A stretch of 22,603 bases of DNA from Methanomicrobia archaeon (GTDB taxonomy: Archaea > Halobacteriota > Syntropharchaeia > Alkanophagales > Methanospirareceae): contig JAFGKP010000110.1 in NCBI GenBank assembly GCA_016928455.1, positions 1 to 22,603 of the forward strand, in the 5' to 3' direction. Of this stretch, positions 5,955 to 13,397 are shown in pieces; the stretch's first letter is position 1; each line of letters opens with the position of its first letter. The notes under the pieces were generated by a model. The model did no database searches. It was not told the origin of the DNA and saw only the letters and a program-made list of their open reading frames with translations. Position numbers and translations under genes: made by a program.

Positions 5955-6704
5955 ATGGTTATGAAGAAAGGACGTGAGAACGTAACGGGGCTACTGAAAA
6001 TAGCGCTTGTAGCGATGGTGTTGATGATCGGACTAACGCCACTTGCCAATGCTGCCATTACCGAATTCACTATCACACCAGGAATCTGCATCTCAGGTGA
6101 GTTGCAAACCTATACCGTAAAAGTAGTGAGTAGCACGTGTTGGGAATGGCAGAACACCACGATACCCGCGGGATATTCTATAGAAACACCCACTGCTGGC
6201 GGAGTAGAAGTTGTACGCACTGAATTTGATGGTGAATGTAATGGTACCGCAATTGTCGGGAATGTTAGCCTTACGGCAAATGCTGGCAATCCTGCAGCAC
6301 TGGTTGATGTCTGCGCTACGATCAATGGTATAACGTTATGCAACACGCAAGGCATAACGTATGCACCGGGAGGAACCTTCACCATCGATTCGCCCTGGGG
6401 CGGGTCTCCGTACTTCGAAGTGCGCTGGCCGACAGCTACAGAAGATGGCTACGCTAATGTCTCGGTACCCGGTTGTTGTATATGGAACATCACTGATACG
6501 TACTATTTAAAGGTCATTTGTCCTGAACCAGGGTCGACAGCTATCTTCTTTGCGACTGCAGAGGGAGACCTGGTTGGCTTGAATGATAGCGTGAACTGTA
6601 CAACCCCTCCAGAAGTTCCCGTCTACAACAACTTTGGATTAACCGCTCTGGTCGGTATTATGAGCGTGGTGCTCGGATTAGCAACGTTGAGGAGGAAGCG
6701 GTAG
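5955..6704 (+). CDS. Secreted surface protein with C-terminal archaeosortase-type tail
   Basis: A 249-residue secreted protein. A signal peptide ends near residue 33 (LANAA), preceded by two lysine-rich possible starts (ATG 5955 and 5961). The mature part is beta-rich, has several cysteines (including a CC pair near GCCIWNIT) and about seven N-x-S/T sequons. The C-terminus has the tripartite sorting layout: VPVYNNFG motif, a hydrophobic helix, and a basic end LRRKR. This resembles VP-type CTERM signals, so it is a likely substrate of the archaeosortase at 2661. It is coupled to the poly-threonine gene (3-base gap) and followed by a hairpin at 6688-6720. No homologous function is recognised for the mature domain. 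Confidence 0.82.
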   Translation: MVMKKGRENVTGLLKIALVAMVLMIGLTPLANAAITEFTITPGICISGELQTYTVKVVSSTCWEWQNTTIPAGYSIETPTAGGVEVVRTEFDGECNGTAIVGNVSLTANAGNPAALVDVCATINGITLCNTQGITYAPGGTFTIDSPWGGSPYFEVRWPTATEDGYANVSVPGCCIWNITDTYYLKVICPEPGSTAIFFATAEGDLVGLNDSVNCTTPPEVPVYNNFGLTALVGIMSVVLGLATLRRKR

Positions 6705-6740
6705 CGTTAAATCCTCCTCACATTATTTACTTTTTATACG
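6688..6740 (+). terminator. Hairpin plus T-rich tract after the sorting-tail protein
   Basis: TGAGGAGG at 6688-6695 pairs perfectly with CCTCCTCA at 6713-6720 across a 17-base loop that contains the stop codon. It is followed by a T-rich run to about 6736 (attatttacttttta). This looks like a terminator or attenuator. The T-rich end (actttttatac) is also TATA-like and might serve the next gene. Confidence 0.45.
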
Positions 6741-6743
6741 GAA

Positions 6744-7805
6744 ATGCCTGTACGAATAAGGGCGATACTACTTATTCTGACGTTTTTAGCTTTTGTTTCC
6801 GTCCCGATCACCGGTATCAACGCGGAAGTAACTGCATTGAATGTAAGTCCCGCGGTGATTGTGCAGGGCGAGCAGCTTTCAATATCCGGTGTAGCAGCTC
6901 CGGATGAAGAGGTATGGTTAAACTCGTCGTTTGAGCTCGTTATTCCCGTTGTTGATGGTAATTATACCCGTGAATTTAAAGATGTATATTTCCCCACGGG
7001 TAAAAAATCGTTCACTATAACAGTGAGCAATATAAAGAATATCAGAGTGGCATTCTACTTTATATACCGGTGGTTTGAGTTTTCGCCCTTGAATGCTACC
7101 AATGGCATTGCTACACTTTCTGTGTCATTTCCACCGGGAATAGCCATACCTGGACTTGGAAACATTACGGACATCTCTGGAAAACAGACGTTTATGGTTT
7201 ACGGAGAAGCATTAGACGGAGCCACCTCCGTGAACCTGGATTTCACTATGTCGATAGCTGTTATGGCTGATTCTGAGGGCTATTTCGAGCTCAACCTCCC
7301 CACCACTGGTGTCCCGGTGGGTGAGTATATATTCTCAGCAGATGGATTAACGCAGACCGTTCCGGTGATCGCTCCACCACCGCCAACACTTGATACCCGC
7401 GCGGGCACGTACCCGAGCAACTCAGGTGTCCATAATGGCTCGATAACGCCAACCATGACGCTCAACGTCTCTACGCTCTATACCTATCCCTGCCCGGGTA
7501 CCGGAGGCCATAGTGAATATGCTGCTCTCTCCTACCCGAATGGTACCGTCATTGCAGAAGCGTACTGGGATGGTTACGTGGGTGACTGGCACAACCTCAC
7601 CTTCAACCGCTCGTTCACGCTCTACGCCAACGAACCGTATCATTATACGATTCACACCGGATCGTATCCGCAGATCATCCATAACCAGTCTTTCAACGCG
7701 ACCGGTGGCGTCATAACCTGTACCTCATTTGAAGATGCAAATGGTAAGGTTTATTATGACTGGATACCTGCAATTAAGTTATTTGGCAGGGGCAATAACG
7801 AGTAG
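6744..7805 (+). CDS. Secreted two-domain surface protein
   Basis: A 353-residue exported protein with a signal peptide ending near residue 27 (ITGINA). Residues about 28-208 are a beta-rich domain shared with the next gene (EEVWLNSSFEL, YFPTGKK, YGEALDGA and GVP motifs match). After a short PPPPT linker, residues 216-346 form a second domain that is also the C-terminus of the 1558-residue protein at 15009-19685 (LYTYPC ... TGSYPQIIH ... VITCTSF ... WIPAI). There is no C-terminal membrane tail, so it is either released or held by other surface proteins. Several N-glycosylation sequons occur. No strong ribosome binding site precedes the ATG. Function of both domains is unknown; binding or structural roles are inferred. 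Confidence 0.82.
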   Translation: MPVRIRAILLILTFLAFVSVPITGINAEVTALNVSPAVIVQGEQLSISGVAAPDEEVWLNSSFELVIPVVDGNYTREFKDVYFPTGKKSFTITVSNIKNIRVAFYFIYRWFEFSPLNATNGIATLSVSFPPGIAIPGLGNITDISGKQTFMVYGEALDGATSVNLDFTMSIAVMADSEGYFELNLPTTGVPVGEYIFSADGLTQTVPVIAPPPPTLDTRAGTYPSNSGVHNGSITPTMTLNVSTLYTYPCPGTGGHSEYAALSYPNGTVIAEAYWDGYVGDWHNLTFNRSFTLYANEPYHYTIHTGSYPQIIHNQSFNATGGVITCTSFEDANGKVYYDWIPAIKLFGRGNNE

Positions 7806-7810
7806 TTAGT

Positions 7811-7816
7811 GGTGGT
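7811..7816 (+). promoter_or_regulatory. Ribosome binding site GGTGGT choosing ATG 7821
   Basis: GGTGGT sits four bases before ATG 7821. The open frame also has an earlier GTG at 7809, but that overlaps this site, so 7821 is the better start. Confidence 0.4.
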
Positions 7817-7820
7817 TGAT

Positions 7821-9221
7821 ATGAGCGGAGGATGCAAAGATTTTACCACGTGCTTCGCGTTTTTAGTAATACTCGTGAGCTTCCTGGCTATATCGAGCGC
7901 CAGTGCGAGCGTGACGGACCTGACGGTAACCCCTGTAGTCGCTGAGCTAGGGGACACTATAACCATTTCAGGAAAGGCAGCACCGGGGGAAGAAATATGG
8001 CTGAGTTCTTCATTTGAGATCTCATTGCCGGTTTCGGGTGGTGAGTATGCCCGTAAGTTCGAGGATATTTACTTCCCTGAGGGTAAGAAGCGATTCACGG
8101 TAACTGCAGAGGGTATAAAGAATATCAGAATATCCTTGTGGCTGTACGGCTTACTGCCACCGTTCGACTACCCCCTCGATGGCCCTAAGACCGCAGTTGA
8201 TGGCCGTGCCACCATTTCTATCTCGATACCAATAACGATGAATGGGATTGAGCTCGATGTGACCGGGAAAAAAGACGTTGAGGTATATGGTGATGCACTC
8301 GACGGCGCATCCGTGGTGAACTTGAATACGAAGTCTGAATTACAAGTTGCGGCAAATGCAAACGGAGATTTCTCACTTCAGATAGATACCGGAGGTGTTC
8401 CGGAAAGCGAATTCGTGATTAGCGCGGGTGGTATACAAAAGACGGTTTATCTTGGTGTAACACCGACACCAACTCCGTTACCCACACCCACACCAACTCC
8501 TACTCCCTCACCTACTCCCACTCCCACTCCGTCACCGACACCTACTCCCACTCCTGCATCTAATGGTAATGGGGGCGGTACGCCGGATACCACACCCACG
8601 CCCTCACCTTCACCTTCACCTTCACCTTCTCCAACCGTCACACCCGCACCGAGTGCCTCGCCCTCTCCGCCGCCCTCACCAGCTCCCACGCCGCGCGTCA
8701 TTACTGTGCGTATCGAGGACCTTACCGCAACGAGCGGCGAGGTCATGACCGCCACGATCCGATTAGAAGACATCGAGGGCACGGGTCTCAGCTCTGCTCG
8801 CATCACCCTCACCTATGATCCTGACGTGGTGAACGTGCTCAGTGCGGATAGCAGCGACTTTGATGAGTTTATGGCGGACATCGAGAGCGGCACCGTGCTT
8901 ATGAGCGGCTCTCAGACCGGTGTGGACGGGCTTAACGGTGACGTAACTTTCGCGCAGCTACAGCTGAAGGCGATCGGAAACCCGGGTGAACAGACCACGC
9001 TGGGGCTGGATGTAAGCGAGCTCGTCGATAAACATGGTAATTTGTTAGCGGAACTGAACGATTATGTGGTGGCGGCAGGCAGCTTCACGGTAGTAAGCTC
9101 AGACGGACCCGAGCCGTCTGAACCCTCAAACTCGCGTATTCCCGCTATCGGTGCATTCGGAACGCTGCTGGTCGTTATCACCGGCTTTTATCTGCTCGTC
9201 TTGCTGAAACGCCGGTGCTGA
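7821..9221 (+). CDS. Membrane-anchored cohesin protein with Pro-Thr linker
   Basis: A 466-residue surface protein. In order: a signal peptide (about 1-30), a beta-rich domain (31-211) paralogous to the N-terminus of the preceding protein, a Pro/Thr/Ser-rich linker (213-293), a cohesin-like domain (294-425), and a C-terminal IPAIGAFGTLL membrane helix ending LLKRRC. The cohesin identity rests on SSARITLTYDPDVVNVLSA, the NGDVTFAQLQLKAIG segment and the terminal GSF strand. Cohesins bind dockerin modules, and a dockerin protein is encoded directly downstream. The tail (IP-x4-FG, helix, basic end) resembles an archaeosortase signal; it may instead be a simple membrane anchor. The gap to the upstream gene is 15 bases. 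The cohesin-plus-tail part is almost duplicated in the gene at 10113. Confidence 0.87.
   Translation: MSGGCKDFTTCFAFLVILVSFLAISSASASVTDLTVTPVVAELGDTITISGKAAPGEEIWLSSSFEISLPVSGGEYARKFEDIYFPEGKKRFTVTAEGIKNIRISLWLYGLLPPFDYPLDGPKTAVDGRATISISIPITMNGIELDVTGKKDVEVYGDALDGASVVNLNTKSELQVAANANGDFSLQIDTGGVPESEFVISAGGIQKTVYLGVTPTPTPLPTPTPTPTPSPTPTPTPSPTPTPTPASNGNGGGTPDTTPTPSPSPSPSPSPTVTPAPSASPSPPPSPAPTPRVITVRIEDLTATSGEVMTATIRLEDIEGTGLSSARITLTYDPDVVNVLSADSSDFDEFMADIESGTVLMSGSQTGVDGLNGDVTFAQLQLKAIGNPGEQTTLGLDVSELVDKHGNLLAELNDYVVAAGSFTVVSSDGPEPSEPSNSRIPAIGAFGTLLVVITGFYLLVLLKRRC
8462..8700 (+). repeat. Low-complexity tandem repeats coding a Pro-Thr/Pro-Ser linker
   Basis: Imperfect tandem copies of short C-rich units (variants of cctactcccact and ccttca) encode alternating Thr-Pro and Ser-Pro. 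A small Gly/Asn-rich island splits the tract into two. Such linkers are usually extended, often O-glycosylated spacers between surface modules. The tract is prone to length change by slippage. Confidence 0.85.
8787..9221 (+). repeat. Duplicated cohesin-plus-tail module, copy 1
   Basis: About 430 bases closely matching 10866-11303 at the DNA level, beginning with the shared run ctcagctctgctcgcatcac. It covers most of the cohesin domain and the membrane tail. High DNA identity implies recent duplication or gene conversion. Confidence 0.8.
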
Positions 9222-9444
9222 ATTCGATCGGCGCCGCTAGCGATTCGCTCGCTCGAAACCTTTCTAACTAACCGGTTCTGAAAACGAGATACTAATCGTA
9301 TTCTATAACCACTCCGTGAAGTGAAAAACTTATATGATCAGGTGTAAGATGTTATGTGGGTGCCAGCAAGCTATGATCTTTGGAGATAATCGCGTACGTC
9401 GCGTTATTGGCGCTTATCCTGATGGTAACGCTAGGAAGACGATA
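9222..9444. other. Intergenic region with promoter for the second half of the cluster
   Basis: About 220 bases. The only clear element is the TATA-like box near 9324. Upstream is an unremarkable stretch with a CGCTAGCG palindrome near 9234 and no T-rich terminator. Confidence 0.4.
9324..9335 (+). promoter_or_regulatory. TATA-like box before the cohesin-dockerin gene
   Basis: AAAAACTTATAT matches the archaeal TATA pattern. Transcription would start near 9357, downstream of the ATG at 9334, which supports the internal ATG at 9445 as the true translation start. Confidence 0.45.
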
Positions 9445-10095
9445 ATGAGCAGGCTCGCCCTTCTGATCGTATCACTTTTATTCTTTTTTTCTGCCATCGT
9501 GGCATCAGGCGCAGCTACGACGGTAACTATTGGCGAGTACTTCTCAGAGACGGACGTTACCGCGCCGATTATGATCAACGACGTCGAGGAGCTCGCCGCG
9601 GCTACGATTAAAGTCTCCTATGATCCCGCAGCCGTCGTTGTGACTGCTATTGATAACGGGGTATCAGGCAGTTTCATCCAGAACAGCCAATACGCCCATG
9701 ACGGCTGGGTGAAGATGGCGTGGTATCTGGTTGACGGGAGTTTGAACGGCGACGTGACGTTCGCGCTGCTCGCGATCAGCCCGAGCGGCAGTTACGGCGA
9801 CTACAGCGATCTGGAGATCGAGGTAGAGACACTTTCTGATACTGAATATCAGACGATCGATGCGGACATCATCAACGGGTTCGTTTACCGCGGTATGAAC
9901 GGCGATGTAAATGCCGACCGCGTAATTGACGCTGCGGACAGCCAGTACATTGCGAACTCAATCGCGGGCATTTTAGGCTATCCATCAAAGTTCGGCCCCT
10001 CGGAGGTGAGCGGCGATGGCACTGTCGATGCCTACGATTGCGTCTACCTCGCGCGGCACGCGACTGGCGTACCAGGCTATGAGCATCTCAAATAG
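9445..10095 (+). CDS. Secreted cohesin-dockerin protein
   Basis: A 216-residue exported protein. A clean signal peptide starts at ATG 9445 (MSRLALLIVSLLFFFSA); the frame is open from 9334, but the extra 37 residues are not signal-like and the TATA box lies at their start. Residues about 24-148 form a cohesin-like domain (IKVSYDPAAVVVTAID, LNGDVTFALLAIS, final NGFV). Residues 151-213 form a dockerin with two calcium-loop-like repeats: GDVNADRVIDAADSQYIANSI and a second, SGDGTVDAYDCVYLARH. A chain with both partners could bind the neighbouring anchored cohesins or link head to tail. No anchor follows. The gene after it is 17 bases away on the same strand. Confidence 0.87.
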   Translation: MSRLALLIVSLLFFFSAIVASGAATTVTIGEYFSETDVTAPIMINDVEELAAATIKVSYDPAAVVVTAIDNGVSGSFIQNSQYAHDGWVKMAWYLVDGSLNGDVTFALLAISPSGSYGDYSDLEIEVETLSDTEYQTIDADIINGFVYRGMNGDVNADRVIDAADSQYIANSIAGILGYPSKFGPSEVSGDGTVDAYDCVYLARHATGVPGYEHLK

Positions 10096-10112
10096 TTGGA
10101 GTTACAGCAGGA

Positions 10113-11303
10113 ATGACCGCTATGCACATACACGAAGGATTGAGAACGTTACATAACAGCTCGGTTGCCGTTTTCATGCTACTCATGCTGCTCATGCTGC
10201 TGCTTATATTAACGACGGCGACCGCAACAACCGTCTCCGTCGGGAATGCGGATATCACTGAAGGCGGACGCACCACCGTATCCGTATCAATCGAGAACGC
10301 CGCAACGGATGTTAGCTGTGCGACCATTGTGCTCTCGTATGATTCTGCGATTGCGCGCGTGACCGGATTCAGTAACGGCGATTTTGACAAGCAGGTCTAC
10401 ACTGTCGAAGACGCCCGAGGGCGGACAACGATTGTCGTTTACCAAACGGACGCGAACGGTCTCACGGGCACAATCAAGATAGGGGACGTTACGCTCGAGG
10501 GAATAACGGCTGGAACCACCTCGTTGACACCGCAAATCGTTACACTCAAGGATAATGGAGGCTATTCACTATCAGCAGACACGTTGAGCGGCACCCTCAC
10601 GGTCCGCTCAGCTGGTGGCTCGGGCGGGAGCAGTGGTGGCGGATCCAGCAGCGGTGGATCGACTCCTACGCCTTCCCCTACGCCGACACCCTCAAGCTCG
10701 CCTTCTCCTACATCTACGACGACATCCGCACCGCCGACGGCGACCCCTCTTCCCTCGGAACCGGTAGACTCGGGCAGTATTACGGTTCACGTTGACGATG
10801 TGAGAGCGGAAGAAGGCGAAGAGGTCATTGTACCAATTCAGATCAGCGGCGTGAGCCATCCAGGACTCAGCTCTGCTCGCATCACCCTCACCTATGATCC
10901 TGACGTGGTAACTGTGCTCAGTGCAGAGAGTAGCGACTTTGCGGAGTTTATGGCGAACATCGAGAACGGCACTGTACGGATGAATGGCTTTCAGACCGGT
11001 GTGGAAGGGCTCACCGGCGAGGTAACCTTCGCTCAGCTACAACTGAAGGCGATTGGAAACCCGGGTGAACAGACCACGCTGGGGCTGGATGTAAGCGAGC
11101 TTGTCGATAACACTGGTAATTTGTTAGCGGAACTGAACGATTATGCGGTGGCGGCAGGCCGCTTCACGATAGTAAGCGCAGACGAACCTGAGCCGTCTGA
11201 ACCTTCAAACGCGCGTATTCCCGCGATCGGTGCATTCGGAACGCTGCTGGCCGTTATTACCGGCTTTTATCTGCTCGTGCTACTGAAACGCCGATGCTCG
11301 TGA
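10113..11303 (+). CDS. Membrane-anchored double-cohesin protein
   Basis: A 396-residue surface protein. A signal peptide with a leucine/methionine-rich core at about 18-38 leads to cohesin 1 (38-164; ATIVLSYDSAIARVTGF, GLTGTIKIGDVTL). A Gly/Ser then Pro/Thr/Ser linker (166-217) follows, then cohesin 2 (221-354), and the C-terminal IPAIGAFGTLL membrane helix (367-391) with a basic end. Cohesin 2 and the tail are nearly identical to those of the gene at 7821; cohesin 1 is clearly diverged. It probably presents two docking sites on the cell surface for dockerin proteins such as the upstream product. The tail may be processed by the archaeosortase at 2661. Twelve bases separate its stop from the convergent DUF1616 gene. 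Confidence 0.87.
   Translation: MTAMHIHEGLRTLHNSSVAVFMLLMLLMLLLILTTATATTVSVGNADITEGGRTTVSVSIENAATDVSCATIVLSYDSAIARVTGFSNGDFDKQVYTVEDARGRTTIVVYQTDANGLTGTIKIGDVTLEGITAGTTSLTPQIVTLKDNGGYSLSADTLSGTLTVRSAGGSGGSSGGGSSSGGSTPTPSPTPTPSSSPSPTSTTTSAPPTATPLPSEPVDSGSITVHVDDVRAEEGEEVIVPIQISGVSHPGLSSARITLTYDPDVVTVLSAESSDFAEFMANIENGTVRMNGFQTGVEGLTGEVTFAQLQLKAIGNPGEQTTLGLDVSELVDNTGNLLAELNDYAVAAGRFTIVSADEPEPSEPSNARIPAIGAFGTLLAVITGFYLLVLLKRRCS
10866..11303 (+). repeat. Duplicated cohesin-plus-tail module, copy 2
   Basis: Partner of the repeat at 8787-9221. Long identical runs are broken by scattered substitutions, such as D/A and K/N changes in the protein. The match ends at the stop codons, where copy 2 has one extra codon. 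Confidence 0.8.
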
Positions 11304-11316
11304 GTTTCTCGGTGCA

Positions 11317-12204
11317 CTACCCACCCGACTCGTTCGTGACATCAACCCAGAGATGCAGCGACCGGTAGGGTTCTGATTCATTCTGACCCACCCGATACAG
11401 CAGGAATTCCAGCTTCTGATCCTCACCCACTTGCGTCGGCCGGAACGTAAACGGGCGTTCCCGGGTCTCGTTATGGCTAAGTGGAAAGACCTCGTTCGTG
11501 AACGTGGCATTTCCCATCCGGACTTCCAATCGATACTCGACGGTTGCGTATTCATGGTTCACCACGCCAATGATCACCAATCCTTCTTCGCCCTTCTGTA
11601 ACGCCGTTGGATAATCCGCGGCTTTGCCACCGGGCCCGAGGATGTAAAATTCCGTGAACTTCTCGCCCTGCTTCGGCGTCACGATCACATAGACCACCAT
11701 GCCGATGGCCACAACGATCGAGATGATCAGGATGACCGTTAAGATGCGGTCGAGTCGCGTCTCACTGGCAGCGAATGACTCCCTGAGCGCCCTAAAAGCT
11801 GCACCGAACGCCACAACAAAACGAGCCTCAACAGGTAATTGCGCACGTCTCAAAATCGCGCCCAGCGCGAGCCCAACCGTGAGCACCGAGAGACTGAAGA
11901 GCACGGGCGAGAGACGAATACCAAACGGCGTGTAATTCAGCGCCAACCCCGTCAGCGGGACCACGGCGATACTGAGCCCGAAGCTGAGTGCGACACGCTC
12001 AATACCGTCAAGATCGTCCTTTCGCGGGAACAGAAGCGCGATAAGCGCATAGCCCGGGAGGAAGAGCACGAGCGGCAGCCCCAGGAGTATACGCACAGGG
12101 GTCTCGTTAAGCGGCGGAATGAGCACGAACGGGATGCAGACCAGCGTCCAGAGGATCACCAGCGCGAGATCTGCCGGTATGCGGTCACGTATCCCCTGTT
12201 CCAT
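11317..12204 (-). CDS. DUF1616-family membrane protein
   Basis: A 295-residue protein. Residues about 12-118 hold four hydrophobic segments, including the family-like LPLVLFLPGYALIALLFPRKDDLDGIERVALSFGLS region. A cytoplasmic stretch and a fifth segment (about 150-175) lead to an outer beta-rich domain (FTEFYILGPGGKAADYP ... GLVIIGVVNHE ... ATFTNEVFPLSHNETRERPFTF) like those of archaeal DUF1616 proteins. The start ATG has an excellent GGAGG six bases upstream. Biochemical function is unknown; such genes often sit near surface-glycan or protein-glycosylation genes, as here beside two sugar-nucleotide enzymes. The outer domain has N-x-S/T sequons. Confidence 0.85.
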   Translation of the reverse strand: MEQGIRDRIPADLALVILWTLVCIPFVLIPPLNETPVRILLGLPLVLFLPGYALIALLFPRKDDLDGIERVALSFGLSIAVVPLTGLALNYTPFGIRLSPVLFSLSVLTVGLALGAILRRAQLPVEARFVVAFGAAFRALRESFAASETRLDRILTVILIISIVVAIGMVVYVIVTPKQGEKFTEFYILGPGGKAADYPTALQKGEEGLVIIGVVNHEYATVEYRLEVRMGNATFTNEVFPLSHNETRERPFTFRPTQVGEDQKLEFLLYRVGQNESEPYRSLHLWVDVTNESGG

Positions 12205-12290
12205 GCACGTCCTCCTTCAAAAAAAAAGCTACCCTGAAATCCTTACTACCCAAACACTAAAAAACTTTCTCTGCGCGGACTCGCCTAAAA

Positions 12291-13397
12291 TCAGACGTCC
12301 TGCCGCACCAGTGTCGCCGCCTCGATCCAGCTACCGCTGCTGATCTTCACGCCCGGATAGATCGAGACGTTGATCCCGGTTTTGACATTGTAGCCGAAAA
12401 CCGCCCCCAATTTGCGCCGCCCTGAATCAACCCGGGAGCCTTTAATAGTCATTTTCACATTACGATCATCGAACCGCAGATTCGCGATCTTGGTCCCGGC
12501 ACCCAGATTGCAGCCCTCCGCGATCACGGAATCCGCAACGTAGTTCAAATGTGGCGCATTTGAATGCGGCAGTATAACGCTCCGTTTCACGATCGAGAAC
12601 TCACCAACCACACAGTTCTGCCCCACGATCGAGTTATCAATAACGCAATTCTTGATCGTACTGCCGCTGCCGATGACCGCAGGCTTCCGGATCGTTGCCG
12701 AATCCCAGATCTCCGTGCCCTCACCAACTACAAATCCGAGCTTCGCGAGCACGTACTGATTCGCGTCGAGATAGTCCCACGGGTATCCTATATCGTTCCA
12801 GTAACCCTCCAGGGGCACAATACGCACTGGCTCACGCGCGTTCAGCGCCATAAGCGCATCGGTCAGCTCGTATTCACCGCGTGTGCTTTTCCCGATCTGC
12901 TCCAGAACATCCATAATCTCGGGCTCGAGATGATACATACCGGCATTGATGTATCCCGCGCCCGAGCCCGTCTTCTCCTGTAGTCCGGTTAAGCGCCCGC
13001 AGTCAAAGGTGACTTCTCCATACCGCGATACATCCGGCACCGTAACGACGGCAAGCGCATTCCTGGCTTCCACGAGCGCAGAGAAATTCGCGCTGTCAAC
13101 GAAGAGGTCACCATAGAGCAGGATGAAGTCCTCATCAATGAAATCAGCTGCGGCCTGGAGCGCTGTTGCCGTGCCCGAAATCGCTCGATCCTCGCAGTAC
13201 GTGAGATCGGGCAGCTCGAGCTGCTCCTTTAAATAGCCCACTACCACCGCTATCTCATCAACACCATGTGCACGCAGGAGCTCGAGTTGGTACTCGATCA
13301 GCGGCTTGTTGCAGATAGGGAGCAGCGATTTCGGCTTATGATCCGTGAGTGGCCGTAAGCGCTCGCCCCGGCCAGCGGCCAGTATAACACCTTTCAT
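12291..13397 (-). CDS. GlmU-like bifunctional sugar-1-phosphate nucleotidylyltransferase
   Basis: A 368-residue cytoplasmic enzyme making an NDP-sugar from a sugar-1-phosphate, perhaps UDP-GlcNAc or a dTDP/UDP-glucose. The N-terminal half has the nucleotidyltransferase signature LAAGRGERLRPLTDHKPK (residues 6-23) and the sugar-binding GEYELTDA near 174. The C-terminal half is a left-handed beta-helix of hexapeptide repeats (for example IGSGSTIKNCVIDNSIVG), which acts as an acetyltransferase in archaeal GlmU-like enzymes. The start overlaps the stop of the upstream mutase by one base (TAATG), so the two are cotranslated. Substrate cannot be fixed by sequence alone; an RmlA-like role is possible. 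Confidence 0.9.
   Translation of the reverse strand: MKGVILAAGRGERLRPLTDHKPKSLLPICNKPLIEYQLELLRAHGVDEIAVVVGYLKEQLELPDLTYCEDRAISGTATALQAAADFIDEDFILLYGDLFVDSANFSALVEARNALAVVTVPDVSRYGEVTFDCGRLTGLQEKTGSGAGYINAGMYHLEPEIMDVLEQIGKSTRGEYELTDALMALNAREPVRIVPLEGYWNDIGYPWDYLDANQYVLAKLGFVVGEGTEIWDSATIRKPAVIGSGSTIKNCVIDNSIVGQNCVVGEFSIVKRSVILPHSNAPHLNYVADSVIAEGCNLGAGTKIANLRFDDRNVKMTIKGSRVDSGRRKLGAVFGYNVKTGINVSIYPGVKISSGSWIEAATLVRQDV

Noticed and set aside
8462..8700. Possible CRISPR-like or satellite array
   Set aside because: Units are 6-12 bases with no unique spacers, and they encode a Pro-rich linker in frame.
8447..8812. A minus-strand frame rich in Gly-Val and Gly-Glu repeats
   Set aside because: It is the complement of the Pro-Thr linker repeats in the cohesin gene.
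9334..9444. N-terminal extension of the cohesin-dockerin protein
   Set aside because: It overlaps the TATA-like box, contains no signal peptide, and the internal ATG at 9445 begins a proper one.
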